Assembly: GCF_021155765.1 (NCBI RefSeq)
Contig: NC_060116.1
Location: 17,548,584-17,612,583, forward strand
Length of the DNA stretch: 64,000 nucleotides
Reading direction: 5' to 3'
Origin: Diprion similis
Taxonomy: Eukaryota; Arthropoda; Insecta; Hymenoptera; Diprionidae
A program made the translations under genes and the position numbers. The notes beneath the pieces were generated by a model. The model was not told the origin of the DNA and did not search any database. It worked only from the letters and a program-made list of their open reading frames with translations. Each line of letters begins with the position of its first letter. Position 1 is the first letter of the stretch. Below, in pieces: positions 47,001-59,251 of this stretch.

Positions 47001-50000
47001 GCATTGCCCATACCGAGTATATTCGTTATACGATTATGCGTAAAAAAAAGTTTTCTCTTAGTTTTCGATAAATATCTGCTCATTACAGAGACCTATGTTA
47101 AAACCGTTCTGGATAGGTGAAATCCGAATAAAAAACCATTTGAAATATAGAAAAAGCTGTCTAGTATTAAAACTATAATTCGCAAAGAAATGAAGCGCTG
47201 GGATCTTTCGGGAAGTATCCGTTGCGAAGTTGGACCTCACTGTTGCGCAAAGAGTGTTTGAAGCAATTCTTGAAATATGAAAGTTTTGCTTGCTTAGTTT
47301 TTTTTTACTATGACTTTAAGTAATTTTACAGTCGACTTGTGCACTATATTGTCTATCAATCGAGAACCTATAGCAGATATTTGTGGACGTATGGTCGACA
47401 TGTAGTCAACTATTGGTTTCCAATACGCCCTCTTCATCACTGTCCAATTGGTTGACTTCATTTTCCGCCGACAATAAGTCAAATGTGAGTCAACCATGTG
47501 CTACTTGGGTTGTAGCGCAGTTTCACCGACTGCTGTGTCTTGCTCTAGATGTTCTATACCGCGAATGCAGGATGAAAGCCGTCGAGCAATGCAATTTCTA
47601 TTCCTTTATAATTATAAATCGTGTATTACGTACAATGTCACGAGAGATAATTTTCACATGTAAAACGAGTCAACTGACTTTGAACAAACAGCTATACGTT
47701 ATGCAAATTATACATTTTTACTCATATTGGAAATTCATACTTGTTATATTGTTGTTAACGTTTAGCGTCTGACCTCGACTGCATCAGAGCGCTTTTCAAT
47801 GAGAAGGAAAAAGAACTGTCGCTAGCGGTAGCCAAAGTGGAAGAGTTGACCCGGCAACTGGAGGAATTGAGGGGTCGACACAACAATGGGACAGAACATC
47901 TACCAACTCCCGCGAGCGCTGAACTCGAAAAACTGCGTAGAGAACTCATGGTGAATAAAAAATAAATTATTATACCCAGATATATTTATCTATGTATATA
48001 TAACGTTTGTCCGTATGAAGATTAAGATGGTGAATGTAAGAGTGAGTAGGCAATTCGACACAGTTTCATTGTTAACCAGTTATTCTTATGATTTTGCATA
48101 ACTCCAGGATCAAATGTCAAATCTGCAGCTTGGGCTCATTCTCTACCAGCCATCGACCAAATCGCCGTCCCTTAATCAAAATTTAGACTATTAATCGTGC
48201 CTATTGAATATTATATTGCATTGACAAAAACTTAAGGGGTACTTAAAATTCAAACTAGACATTTCCATAGTAACATTTTTAAGAGAAAAACAAAGCACAT
48301 ACTCGTATAGTTACTCGGGTAGTATACTACTCTCATTTGCTGTAACGATAACCAGGGTAACACATATAAACGAGGAAAATTTTTTCTCGATTATCCAATT
48401 CCTGTACAACAGTGAACGCCCTAGACCGGCCAATCAAGAAATATATTCTTTTTTATTGGGGGGCGCGGGCGGAGGACTTGGATAGTGTGACATTTCCATG
48501 AGTTGGGGTGGCGAGATGGACGTGACGTTCGGTTGTTACTTAGTATTTTGGAGGCTAACGATAGAAATTGTAGGAACGCTTGCTTGTGTCGAATGTGTCT
48601 TTGAACAATTGGCAGTTGTTTTCAGTGCACATGATTGAGTTACTATAAATTGGCATAAATTTCTGATTCCAGTACCGTAACAAAATGAACGAACAGCAAA
48701 ACCAAGTTGTATCCCAACAAAGGTTGGCTTTGGTTCAACGCCAGGCGGAAATGGCATCCATAGATGCAAGGATAGCACAACTCCAGGGCCGCCTCCAACG
48801 TAAAAGAGCACTGAATCAACGATTGAGTCAACAATTGGGATCAAATCAACGCGTCAGTGTGAATCACTCGAACTTTGCCGATTCAAAACTTGAGTTTATT
48901 AGCAACAAAACAAGGCCCGCAGGTAATATCGCTGCGATAGAGCCATACTCGCACATACCCAATGATGATTTTTCATTGAACAAGAATGATCCGAAGTACC
49001 AAACATTGCCGTATAATACAAAGTTTGCCGTCAACTTCAAAATTGACGATGACGTTAACAAAAACAAAATACAACACAGCGCGAGTGCATCGCAGATAGG
49101 TCAAAGGTCGTTTCAGCAATACGGACATCAGATTGCTCACAGTCAATCGCAATCTCACATTCAAGGCCAATCCCAGCCGCTGATGTCACCGGCGATCCTC
49201 AACTTTGTGCATCCAACGAACAATAACATAACCAAAAACAACTTGAGCGTCGCCAGCGCGAGCATTACTAACACTGCATCAACCACTATCATTACTCCGA
49301 CCTCTCTTACTGCTGCAACTGTCGCGGTCGCTTTTGGCGCCAACACCACTGGAAGTACCAAAGGTACTACCTCCACCACAATAAGTACGCCCACTCCTGT
49401 CACCACCATCACTACCACTACCAACAGCAACAATAACGACACAAGTAGCAACAGCAACGTTACCACCACAAATAATAATAACAGCAGTAACAGCAACAAC
49501 AACACCAACAACAACAGCACCACCACCACCACCAACAACAATAACAAAAACGAGAATAACAGTAGCAGCGGCAGCAGCAGTAACAATAATAGCAACAGCA
49601 GTATCAGCAACAACAACAATAACAACGCCGTGTACAGTTTTGGCGATCAACAAAACTTGAGGATTCATAATCAAAAACAGCACGGTGACGGCAACTCCTC
49701 CTCCGGTACGAACATTGTCAGCAACGTCACTCAATCTCTTTCGCACAATCAGAACTACAGATCTATGACGTTTCATCAGAAGCCTGTATCAAGCGTGGCA
49801 CCCAGTTTCCCGGTAAAATCGCCTATTTATCAGACATCTTCGACGAAGATTCATCCCGTAATGCCACAGACATTGAGCCTGATCGGCCACGGACAATTAC
49901 CTGCCACGCAAGCTTACAACTCAAACGGTCAAGAGCACAACTATTTCGGTAACCAGAGACAGAACTTCGCAGCCATTAATCAAGCGCATGTATCTCAAGG

Positions 50001-53000
50001 TAGCGGAGTCAGCGATAGCATGTATAATAATCAATTACAAAGCTCGTCGAATCTATTGACGAACGGAACAAGTCTTACGCAATGCTCCGCGAATTTTCAA
50101 GCTAACTACTCCGGCCATCCTTTCGCTCAGAGTCAGAATCAAACTCAAATTCACTGTCAGCAGAACCAACAACTATCGCCAAGCACGATTTCTAGTAATG
50201 ATGTGCAAAACGACAACATGATCAAGACAGATTCCGTAACGAAGATTGACCAGAATATAGTAAAGTACGATAATTTACAATCCCAGTTTGACGAGCGACG
50301 AGAATCTATAAAACCTTACGAACAACCGACAAGACATGATCAAACCCACGGTAAATACGACCATGCGCAAATAAAATATGAGCAGCAACAATTAAAATTT
50401 GATCACCCCGCAAAGTATAATGACAACAACCAACTCTTGGCCAAGTATGAACATGTACAATCATTGCAACAATTCAAACAAGAACAAAGTCAATCGATAT
50501 TTGATAACGCAGCTGGACATATGTTACTTCAGAACTCAAAGTTCGACCACCACACGGCAAAGTATGACCACCCTACCAAATTCGAACTTTCGGGAAATAA
50601 ATTGCCGGAAAAATCACACGAGCATGAACGATTAAAGTACGACTCTGACCGGAGGCTCGCAAGGGGGGATGATAAGATCAAACCAGCTCTACCACCGAAG
50701 CCGAATAAACCGAACCCACCGCCCAGATTGATTCACCACGAGAAAGTCGAAGTCAGTTCCGATATCGCCGATGGAAAGGCCTTGGTTATCGTCGGGGCGA
50801 GGTAGCTATATACACATAAATCACTTCATTTTGTACATGGGTATGAATGTGCTTTGTATTATAGTTATGTATGTATCTCTAAACGTACAATTAGGTATGT
50901 ACATACGTATGTGCGTACGTGTCCACTTATAGCGTACACCTAGACACCCGAGTGAGGTCGATTCTGACCCCCCGTCGAGGTGCTGCGGAAACAAAATTTA
51001 TGCACAGTACTGAAAATTTGGAATTCTGGCCATTAGAAAGCTTGAGTAAAAGTCAGGATCCAAAATGGGAAGCTCAATATACTAATATATGCACGCGAGG
51101 GAGACAATTAGTATAAAATTGAGGTAAAGTTCGAAAAAAGAGGAACGGGATCTGGAAGTTGCGCAGCTATACCTATATATGGTGCGTCAGTACAAACTGC
51201 GGGAATAGGATGAGCTTCTTTAATCAATAGTTGCCCTCCTGTAATCGTTTAGACACGTGAATAAGCAGCATCTTCACGTATTCGTCAACTCCGTCAATTG
51301 TCACCTTAGATGTACGTGTTTACGGTAAAATACATAATTACCTTAACCTTTCGGCAAATTTGTTTCCGATCCGAAACAGAATGTCAATTCAATTCTATAC
51401 GAATTATGTGACAATGACTGACCATGCAACTGACGTGATAAAATGGGATACATTGTCACATAATTCGTATAGAATTGAAGTGGCATTTTGTTTTGGATCG
51501 AAACAATGTTAGCCGTAAGATCAAGTCATCTATGCATTTTACTGTACCTATGTGACACACGGCTACTCTGATACTAACGATAAAAACAATTGCACTAATG
51601 AATGATATCGAACTTGTTGTCAAATATTACTTCTATCATATGCCGACTGGTTTCTCAATACACTCCTAACGTAATTTTGTTATCAATGGAGACACCTCTC
51701 AGTTTGAACAGCTTTCTTAGAAATCAGGAACCCCAGTGACTAAACACTTCTTATTATATGTAGTTGGGGGTATTTTGCTTGTCATACGCCGCCAATATGA
51801 AATCATCGAAATTTCCCTTCTGTATCGATATTGACGTTGTTTTAATTAATGGTAATGTAGCCATCCGGTGATCACTGGTCTCATTGGCTACGGGCGGCAA
51901 TTATTGATAAGCTAAGCTCCTCTTATTCTCGGATTTGTACAGGCTCATCCCGTACGTATATGTGTTATTTTTCTTTCATTTTAATCACATTTTGTACGTT
52001 GACCAACACCAATATTTTTCCAAAATCACATATATAGTGTAGTAGACTCAAAAACTTTTGTAAACTAAATCGCAACTTAACGTACGATGTTATTTAACCA
52101 AATCCTGAGAAACGATGTTATTCAATCAAATTCGGAAATACGACATTCTCGAAACAATTTCTAAGATACGACGTTGTTCTCCTCAGCCGTCGACCAGGTA
52201 TAAAGCATACTTTCCTTTCATTGTTTCTCCGAAAGATTGCGAGACTCCTCTGTCATGACAACGTACTCAACATCCAAAACTAAAATGCTGACGGACCAGC
52301 AAATCCAAATCCGAATCGTCGATACGTCCCTAAATCGATACATAATCAAGGTGTGCGGAAAGCAACATCTGAGTTTACGCATTTGCTACAGAAAATTTAT
52401 CTTCGAGTCTCAAAATGCCATGTCGCAAGCAATTGAAGAAAGAAGAAAAAAAAGGACACAGGCTTGAAAATACATATATGTACTGCAGGTAATACGAATG
52501 CGATGACTTGTAGACTTCGGTTTTTTCTTAACAAATTCCTTGTAATCTGACGGCAGATGAACGTTCATTAGAACAAGTATACGACTGAAAAACAATCGCT
52601 CCGGGGTAAATAATAAAAAGACACTATGCGTACGCTTCTGGAACGGTGCTAGTTATTGAAATAATCTGTCCGGAGGGGTCGAGGAAGTAGAAGAGATAGC
52701 ATAGATCGATCACTTGCGGTTGCATATCTAGGTATATTTAATATTGGTTTGCGTATTTTCTTCAGTGAGAAATTACAACACGATCACCGGGTTAATTATA
52801 AATGTTAATTAGTCCGCGATCGATTTGGCGAGACGATCGTGGACTGTCGGGAATAATGCATCTCAGAATAGAATGGTTGGAATGGAGGATGGGGGGGCAT
52901 TCGTGACACGCACAACAGTCGAGTCCCGGGTTCTATGCTCTCTCTTGTCTCGAATTCGATTACTCTGATTGATAGACAAGTGTGATCGAGTCTTCAGTCT

Positions 53001-56000
53001 CGTCGTATACGTAAGTCGGCCGTTCAAAGGGTCTCGGGTCCATCGGCGTAAAATTTCCGGTTCACCTCAGCTTCCGCATTTCATAGTGCGTCGAACGTAT
53101 ACCCCCCACCCTTACTCTCTCGCCTCGACAGGTGTGGAGTTTTTCTTCCAGTTTTCCATCAGTTTACTGTAAAAAAAAATTGTTTCATGATTCTCATCAT
53201 CGCATCGCAGAAGAAATCGTGTGAGTTTCATTTTATGTTTTTATTCATCGAAAGTCTCGAACCACCAGTCCCGCCCGCCAGAGTAGATGAACCTTACACG
53301 TAACATTAGAAGACTTGATGTTATGATTTTTACCTACCATACGCTTTACCTAGCACATGCTTAATGAGTATAAAATTTATCAAAATGTTTGCGTTACCCT
53401 TCGCTCGATTTTGGAAATACAAAAATTGAATATTAGAGTCGCGTCAAATCATATTTAGAATATTGCGTGAACTATACATTTTGAATCTCTATGTAGAAAC
53501 GGGTACTCTAGATTTTTTTTTACGTGTTTCAAAATATCCTTCTTGAAGCTGCCGATGATGAGGGATTGAATATGCTAAAAAACAACAAAACCCACTGAAG
53601 TTCCGTAAAGTGAAGGAACAGAATCTAAAACCGAAATGTCTCATCTCTCAATATTATCGACGCACGCCAATAATCCGCTGGAGTACACTGAATGTGAATT
53701 ATTTTGCAATATGATCCCTGCGAAAATTTAAAACAAGCATGCGCTCTACATTGACGTTAATGACGGAAAGATAGCTTCATAACCTGTGTTTCAAGAGCTC
53801 AATGGTAGGTTCTGCCTGGTCCTCTTCGCCCTCACACACAGTCACTGGGCTTCAATATTTTGTTTTCAATGCTGCACAATTGGGGTATCTGAAGAGACCT
53901 GAGTCCTAGGGTGAAATAAATTCATTCATCTATATCTATCTTGAGTTTCCTGATATATTTTCAGTATTGAAGTTGGGAAAAATTGGCTGAGGAGATTTAT
54001 CGAGGGAGAGAAATGCTTGTTTTCAAGTTTGCCACAGAAGGGATTAAGTAACATTTGCTTAATGTGCATCTATTGGGATTTCCATAGCAACTCGACCAAC
54101 GGTCAACCCTGATGATTTTCGATCTCTTCCATCGTTTTTTGTTATTATGATTTTTAAGATGCAGTGGATATCGGGTACTTGTTCAGATTTTTTGCTCACA
54201 TAGTTTTTAATATAAAATTTCTAATTACGACGATTTATGCTGCGGAAAATATTTTTGTAACGTCTGCGTGGGAAATTCGATTTCTTGTACTGCATGGAGT
54301 GCGCGAAGTAACCGATCGCTGAACTTCCCATCACAAGTTTGATAAAAAAATATGGTTTGTAACTAGTGTGGGAAATGAAACATTACACACTTTATGAAAA
54401 ATCCTTTTTTAAATTTTAAGGTACAATATCGTCATTATAAATATGTTGTATAAGTTTTGAGTATTTTTTTTTTTTTTTGCAAAAAGTGCATTGCACTACG
54501 AAGAATTTGAACTTACAACTTTGCTCATCCAATTTAGGGTTCAGGAGTCGTAGCCAATTCAACATATTCTTCGCAGCAGTAATCAATCTCCGAATTTTCC
54601 TAAATTCCAGTAACATAGGATTTTCTATGCATTTATGTTCATTTTTGTTTCCTATCGATGTGTCATGTGGAAAATCTGAAATTCACTAAATTTCTTGTCG
54701 TCAATGGTATGTATTTGATGAAAATTTTACAGATTTCAAGACAGAAAAATTATTCTGAAAATAATCACTTTTCGTTTTGATTTCATCAAAACGTGGAACC
54801 TATCATTATAAAACCAACGCCATACTCATATTTCAAAGCAATCTTATTGTAGAAACTGTGAAATTTTCATTTTGATCGCAGTCATCGACTGTGAATTGAA
54901 ATTTAATTTTATATCACAGTATTGAAAGGTGCATGACAAAAGAGTGCAATAATTTAGAAATTTTCTATTATCACCATATATCAGTGGATAATTTTTCCGC
55001 GACATAAATTTTCAGGTGAAACAAACTCTATGTTATGTACAACGTTAGAACGGTACTATAGCTTATACATGATGTATCATTACGGCCCAGCTTAGATTTG
55101 AGTAGGTAAAAGTATATAAATGAATTACATGATCGAAAGTGTGTTGTGTATCATCTCAGGGTGGAAACGGACGAAGACATTCCTCCAATCCCAACCTCGG
55201 AACCCCCGGAATCACCTACGGACGGCCAGAGTCATCAAATAATCAAGGCGCGACCGTTGGCGCTGAAGAAGGCTTCCCTCGCCGACCAACCCAAGCTCAG
55301 ATACTCTAAGTCAAATGTCCACGTATCTATAAACAGACGTATTGAGATGCCCCCCGCATTCCTATTTCCTGAAACGGAAATACCTGCGGACCTCATGCAA
55401 AGTGATCAGATTGAAGTGCCGGAAAACAGTGGTATTAAACGAAGACCAGAGTCCGCGGAAAAGGTGGATCAATTAGAACAGCCAAACAATGAGCGACCGA
55501 CGGAGGAATGCGACATCGTCGATGCGTTAAACGTCCTGAATGCCGACGAAAGACAACCGTTGCAAGCCGGAGGTGATAAACTTGCGTCCAAGGGTACCGC
55601 GGGTAACAACAACAACGACATGGTCGATCGGGGCAGGACGGACGGTGACCAACATCAAGACTGCTCCAAAGCTGACGTGATAAGGAGGAAAAAGGGTAAT
55701 CTCAAATCTACGACGGGAAAAGCTAACGTCTCACGGAGGGTATCGTTTGATCCTCTTGCGTTGCTATTGGACGCCAGTCTCGAGGGTGAATTGGAATTAG
55801 TGAAGAAGACAGCGAAGGAGGTCGCAAACCCGAGCTCCGCAAATGACGAGGGTATAACCGCTCTCCACAATGCAATATGCGCGGGACATTTGGAGATTGT
55901 CAAGTTTCTCGTAGAGTTCGGCTGCGACGTAAACGCGCAAGATAGCGATGGTTGGTGAGTTTCTTTTCTCCACTCTACGTACATTCCCTGCAAGTATATA

Positions 56001-59000
56001 TATATTTAATTCCTTCTCTTTCCCCTCTCTACTTGATTGCCATGCGTGAATTTAGTGTTGTAAAGATATAATATGTAATATTTCCTCGAACTCAGCTCGT
56101 TCATCTTTAAGTCCTCGCCACGTATCAACTTCTGCTCAGAAATGTGCGGCAGCGACTGACACTTTAATTTTCAATAGTCATGCGGTTTTATATTGAATTC
56201 ATATAATGGAATCATGCATATTCTGCCATGTAGGACACCCCTGCATTGTGCAGCCAGCTGCAATAATCTGTCGATGGTAAGATTTCTGGTGGAGCACGGA
56301 GCATGCATATTCGCTACGACGCTCTCAGACCACGAGACCGCTGCCGAAAAGTGTGAGGAAGATGAAGAGGGTTTTGACGGCTGCTCTGAATACTTATACA
56401 GTGAGTGAAATTTTACCAGTTACATTTTGATTATCATGTACTCAGCATTGCGTACAGTATAATACAGTATACAGGTAGATATCAAACCATGGATATTGAT
56501 AAAATAATAATTCGTCTACCTTATAGCTTCCATTGTGTAACACAATAATTACCAACCCAAATAATATGGTAGACGAACAGAAATTTTAGGAATAACATGA
56601 CCAGATGTGATACTCGCTGGTTGCCAATCAGTGAACCAGGTGTAGGTACATATAATGCATGTGAAAGCTGATTTAAATATGTTATACATGATTGTATAAT
56701 ATCCAGACCTTATTAGATACTGTCTTCTAAGCAGTACTCTCATTACCAAGTTAGATTTTATCATCATTCCGTAAACGACAGATCAGGTAGTAAAATAGAT
56801 ATGCTACATGATCTACATGTTTACGCAGGAATTCACCATTAATAAATATCTGATAACGTTGTCGTCAATATCGTACCAGAGTGGTCATACTCTGTAAATC
56901 TAATATCTTTTCCTAAAGTAACGTCAGCGCGAAAAAACTATCGATTTTAATTGCCACACTCTAGTTTTTGAAGTAGGATATTTTCACCACCGCTCATTAA
57001 ATTACCTATTATAGTTTGATATCATAAAACTAATTTTTACGTTAGGTGGAAAACAAGAATGATACCGCAGAAGGCTCTGCAGCTTTTAGTCTATCACGAA
57101 TGTCAGTGTAGTTTTCCTTCAAGTTGTTCATATGAAAATTATTAGTAATTCACATTTTTCTACGGTCTCTCTGTGTTATATTCATAGTCATCCCACTTTC
57201 AAACGAATCTTAGATATCTGTGGTCTTAAGACGACGGTAAATCTTGAGCAAACTGACCAATTTGATGAGAACAGAAATACGACAGATTATACATCTCAGC
57301 TATCCGGTCACTGATTGCATTAAAATAGATTAATTAAACTTTTTCAAATCCACATTCTGAAAAAATTCTCGAATTCTTCAGTTAATCGCGTAAGGCGGGA
57401 AATATGCGACAACGTTTTCGTCGTATAGACTGTAAGATTCTCTTCGCGATAAAGAGACTGGGCCGGCTCGCTCGCGATTTCTTTTTTATCGCGATGGCGC
57501 GAGAATTTACTGTGGATCTTGATGCATTATAATACGCGTCGCGCAGCACTTAATCGTATTGTATTCTACGCACTCTTCACTTTAGGAGTAATTGAGTGCT
57601 GCGTAATATGTAAATAATTTATAATTCATTGCGTTCAAAGCAAGTGTAGCTTGCTATTGTTATCACTTACCCTCATTTCGTGGAGAACTTAATTTTCCAC
57701 CAAAGTGTCTATTGAGCGAAATCCGTAGTCAAACGGTCAAAAGTTATACATACGTCTTGGCAGTGAATCTTATTTAAAAGAATTTATCTTTAAATGTTAC
57801 TTACATACTTACATGCACTTACATAGTAGCTAAACGAATGACTTTATAGCAAAAACTCGATTGACAAATTGCGGCTCAATGGTTACGGTTACTCTAGAAA
57901 ATTACATCTTCCCTATGTTATTAGAAAAACTTCAAACTCCGGGAGTAGATAACGTTTTAAAATTGGATTTAAGACATATTTAACTGCAAGAATTTTTTTT
58001 GTCTAAAATGGACAAGTTTTTCAGGTGGAAGCGGAAAAAAATGGTGCTTCTTTAGAAGCACCGTAATCTACAGTAAAACGGTATTTTTCTACTAGAAACG
58101 CTGGAAAAGTCAGGGAAATTCGTTTCGACCGCGGTCTGTTTCGACATTTTAGTATACACCCGAAAAATTAATAAGCTAAACCTAACGTTCTAGGCGTGCA
58201 GGAGAAACTGGGCATAATGAACAACGGACAGGTGTATGCGGTATTCGATTATGATGCGCAGCACAGCGACGAGCTCTCTTTAAAAAATGGTGACTCGCTG
58301 ATTGTGGTCAGGAAAGGTGACGACAACGAGCGAGAATGGTGGTGGAGCAAGCTCGCACACCGAGAGGGATACGTGCCACGAAATTTACTCGGGGTAAGTC
58401 GGAAATTGGAAACATTATGCGATTTGCGTACCTATAATACTTACCGCACGCTCACAATAAAAAGTTGAATGTTCGTGTGTCTTTAGACGGTCAAATTCAG
58501 CGTGTTGTATTTCATCGCATGTTTATATAATGTAGGGTGTAATCAAGTATAAGAATTGCTCCGAAACAGTTGATCCCAGCATTAGACAGGCCGTTATCAC
58601 AGATAGTCGAAAATATACGACATTGGGCGGTCTGACAAGTGCTTTCCGAAGGTATCTTGTGGAATCCAATACCTCACCTAATTCTTTCTGATGCGTCCCT
58701 TCATGTGATAATATCGACTCTGTCGCATATTAAAAAATAACACATTATTTAATGAAACTGAGTTGTGCAGATTGTACAAAAAAATCCCACTATACCAGTA
58801 ATGATTCACGCATTATAATGTTCCAGTTAAAAATTACTCGTGCTAATAAATACTGAATCTCCATTACATTCACACGCAAACCCCAGTTTAAAAATTCATG
58901 CACTTGATATTCGTCCAGTAACCTGCCACTTAGTTTGCTTTATAAATGGATACTTGACGCGAAGTAGGCGCCTAAGCTGGGCTACATGATAATTAAAAAT

Positions 59001-59251
59001 TCAGTTCATAATATACATTTTCAGGCATAGCAGGGCATCCAATTTTATAATTATGACGTGTACCCTACTTTTGGAATAAATATTTTTTGAGGACAGTAAA
59101 TGCTTCACTCGCGCAAACAATACATGTACCCTGCAAACGAAGTATAAAAAAAGATTGTGACGACGTAAAATAATAATACAATTAATGTTTCAAACTTTTT
59201 TTTCTTTAATTCCAGCTGTACGCGCGAGTCCAACCGGCGAAGATGGACTAG
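44012..59251 (+). CDS. ASPP: ASPP (apoptosis-stimulating of p53 protein), 5' start unresolved
   Basis: Certain exons: 44012-44152, 45924-46050, 47766-47950, 48673-50801, 55160-55954, 56234-56400, 58194-58393 and 59216-59251 (TAG); all GT-AG and in phase, 1259 residues before the unknown N terminus. N-terminal coiled coil: [18 protein letters not shown], then [14 protein letters not shown], as in vertebrate ASPP1/2. The 2.1-kb central exon is Gln-rich, then Thr/Asn/Ser-rich, then repetitive, ending in [14 protein letters not shown]. The RVSF motif fits the RVxF site that binds protein phosphatase 1 in ASPP2. Ankyrin repeats follow ([36 protein letters not shown]), then a C-terminal SH3 domain ([36 protein letters not shown]). 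The family regulates p53-like factors and, in flies, Csk and junctional Ras signalling. A possible 45-nt extra exon lies at 53255. Confidence 0.95.
45876..45898. repeat. (AT)n microsatellite
   Basis: An AT dinucleotide run 25 bases upstream of an ASPP exon, within its polypyrimidine-poor 3' intron end. Confidence 0.9.
49260..49626 (+). repeat. Coding low-complexity tract in ASPP (Thr/Val then Asn/Ser/Thr)
   Basis: Within the central ASPP exon, AAC/AAT/AGC/ACC codons dominate and encode about 70 residues made almost only of Asn, Ser and Thr (for example [20 protein letters not shown]), preceded by about 50 Thr/Val/Ala-rich residues. The codon mix is varied rather than a single pure triplet run, so the amino-acid bias is more than simple slippage. 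Confidence 0.95.
50802..53254. other. ASPP intron, first half, with a foldback element
   Basis: Contains the palindromic element at 51321-51546 and a short degenerate tandem motif (ACGATGTTATT / ACGTTGTT) at 52080-52180. Open frames are short and unrecognised. Confidence 0.7.
51321..51546. repeat. Foldback element with a perfect 29-bp inner stem
   Basis: 51388-51416 is the exact reverse complement of 51451-51479 (core ATTCTATACGAATTATGTG). Weaker pairing extends outward through GTTTCCGATCC/GGATCGAAAC to TACGGTAAAATACAT/ATGCATTTTACTGTA at the ends. 226 bp overall, loop 34 bases, no coding capacity. Confidence 0.85.
53255..53299 (+). CDS. Candidate 45-nt proline-rich cassette exon of ASPP
   Basis: A pyrimidine-rich tract and GAAAG acceptor precede it, and donor GTAACA follows. 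The length is exactly 45 bases. In the phase set by the flanking exons (2 in, 2 out) it is stop-free and encodes [16 protein letters not shown], running smoothly into [11 protein letters not shown] of the next exon. PVPPAR matches the class II SH3-ligand pattern PxxPxR. Confidence 0.55.
53300..55159. other. ASPP intron, second half
   Basis: AT-rich, with poly(T) runs near 53510 and 54468. No repeat pair or coding segment that I can support. Confidence 0.6.
56401..58193. other. ASPP intron
   Basis: AT-rich. A small hairpin (CGCAGCACTTAAT near 57543 against ATTGAGTGCTGCG near 57590) is the only structure noted. No coding segment. Confidence 0.7.
58394..59215. other. Last ASPP intron
   Basis: AT-rich DNA between the main SH3 exon (donor GTAAGT) and the 11-codon terminal exon (acceptor TTCCAG). 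No other feature seen. Confidence 0.8.

Noticed and set aside
49161-49776. Long minus-strand frames rich in Leu/Val or Val/Ala opposite the ASPP central exon
   Set aside because: They are the antisense of Asn/Thr/Ser codons; the composition alone keeps stops away. The plus-strand frame is the real one.
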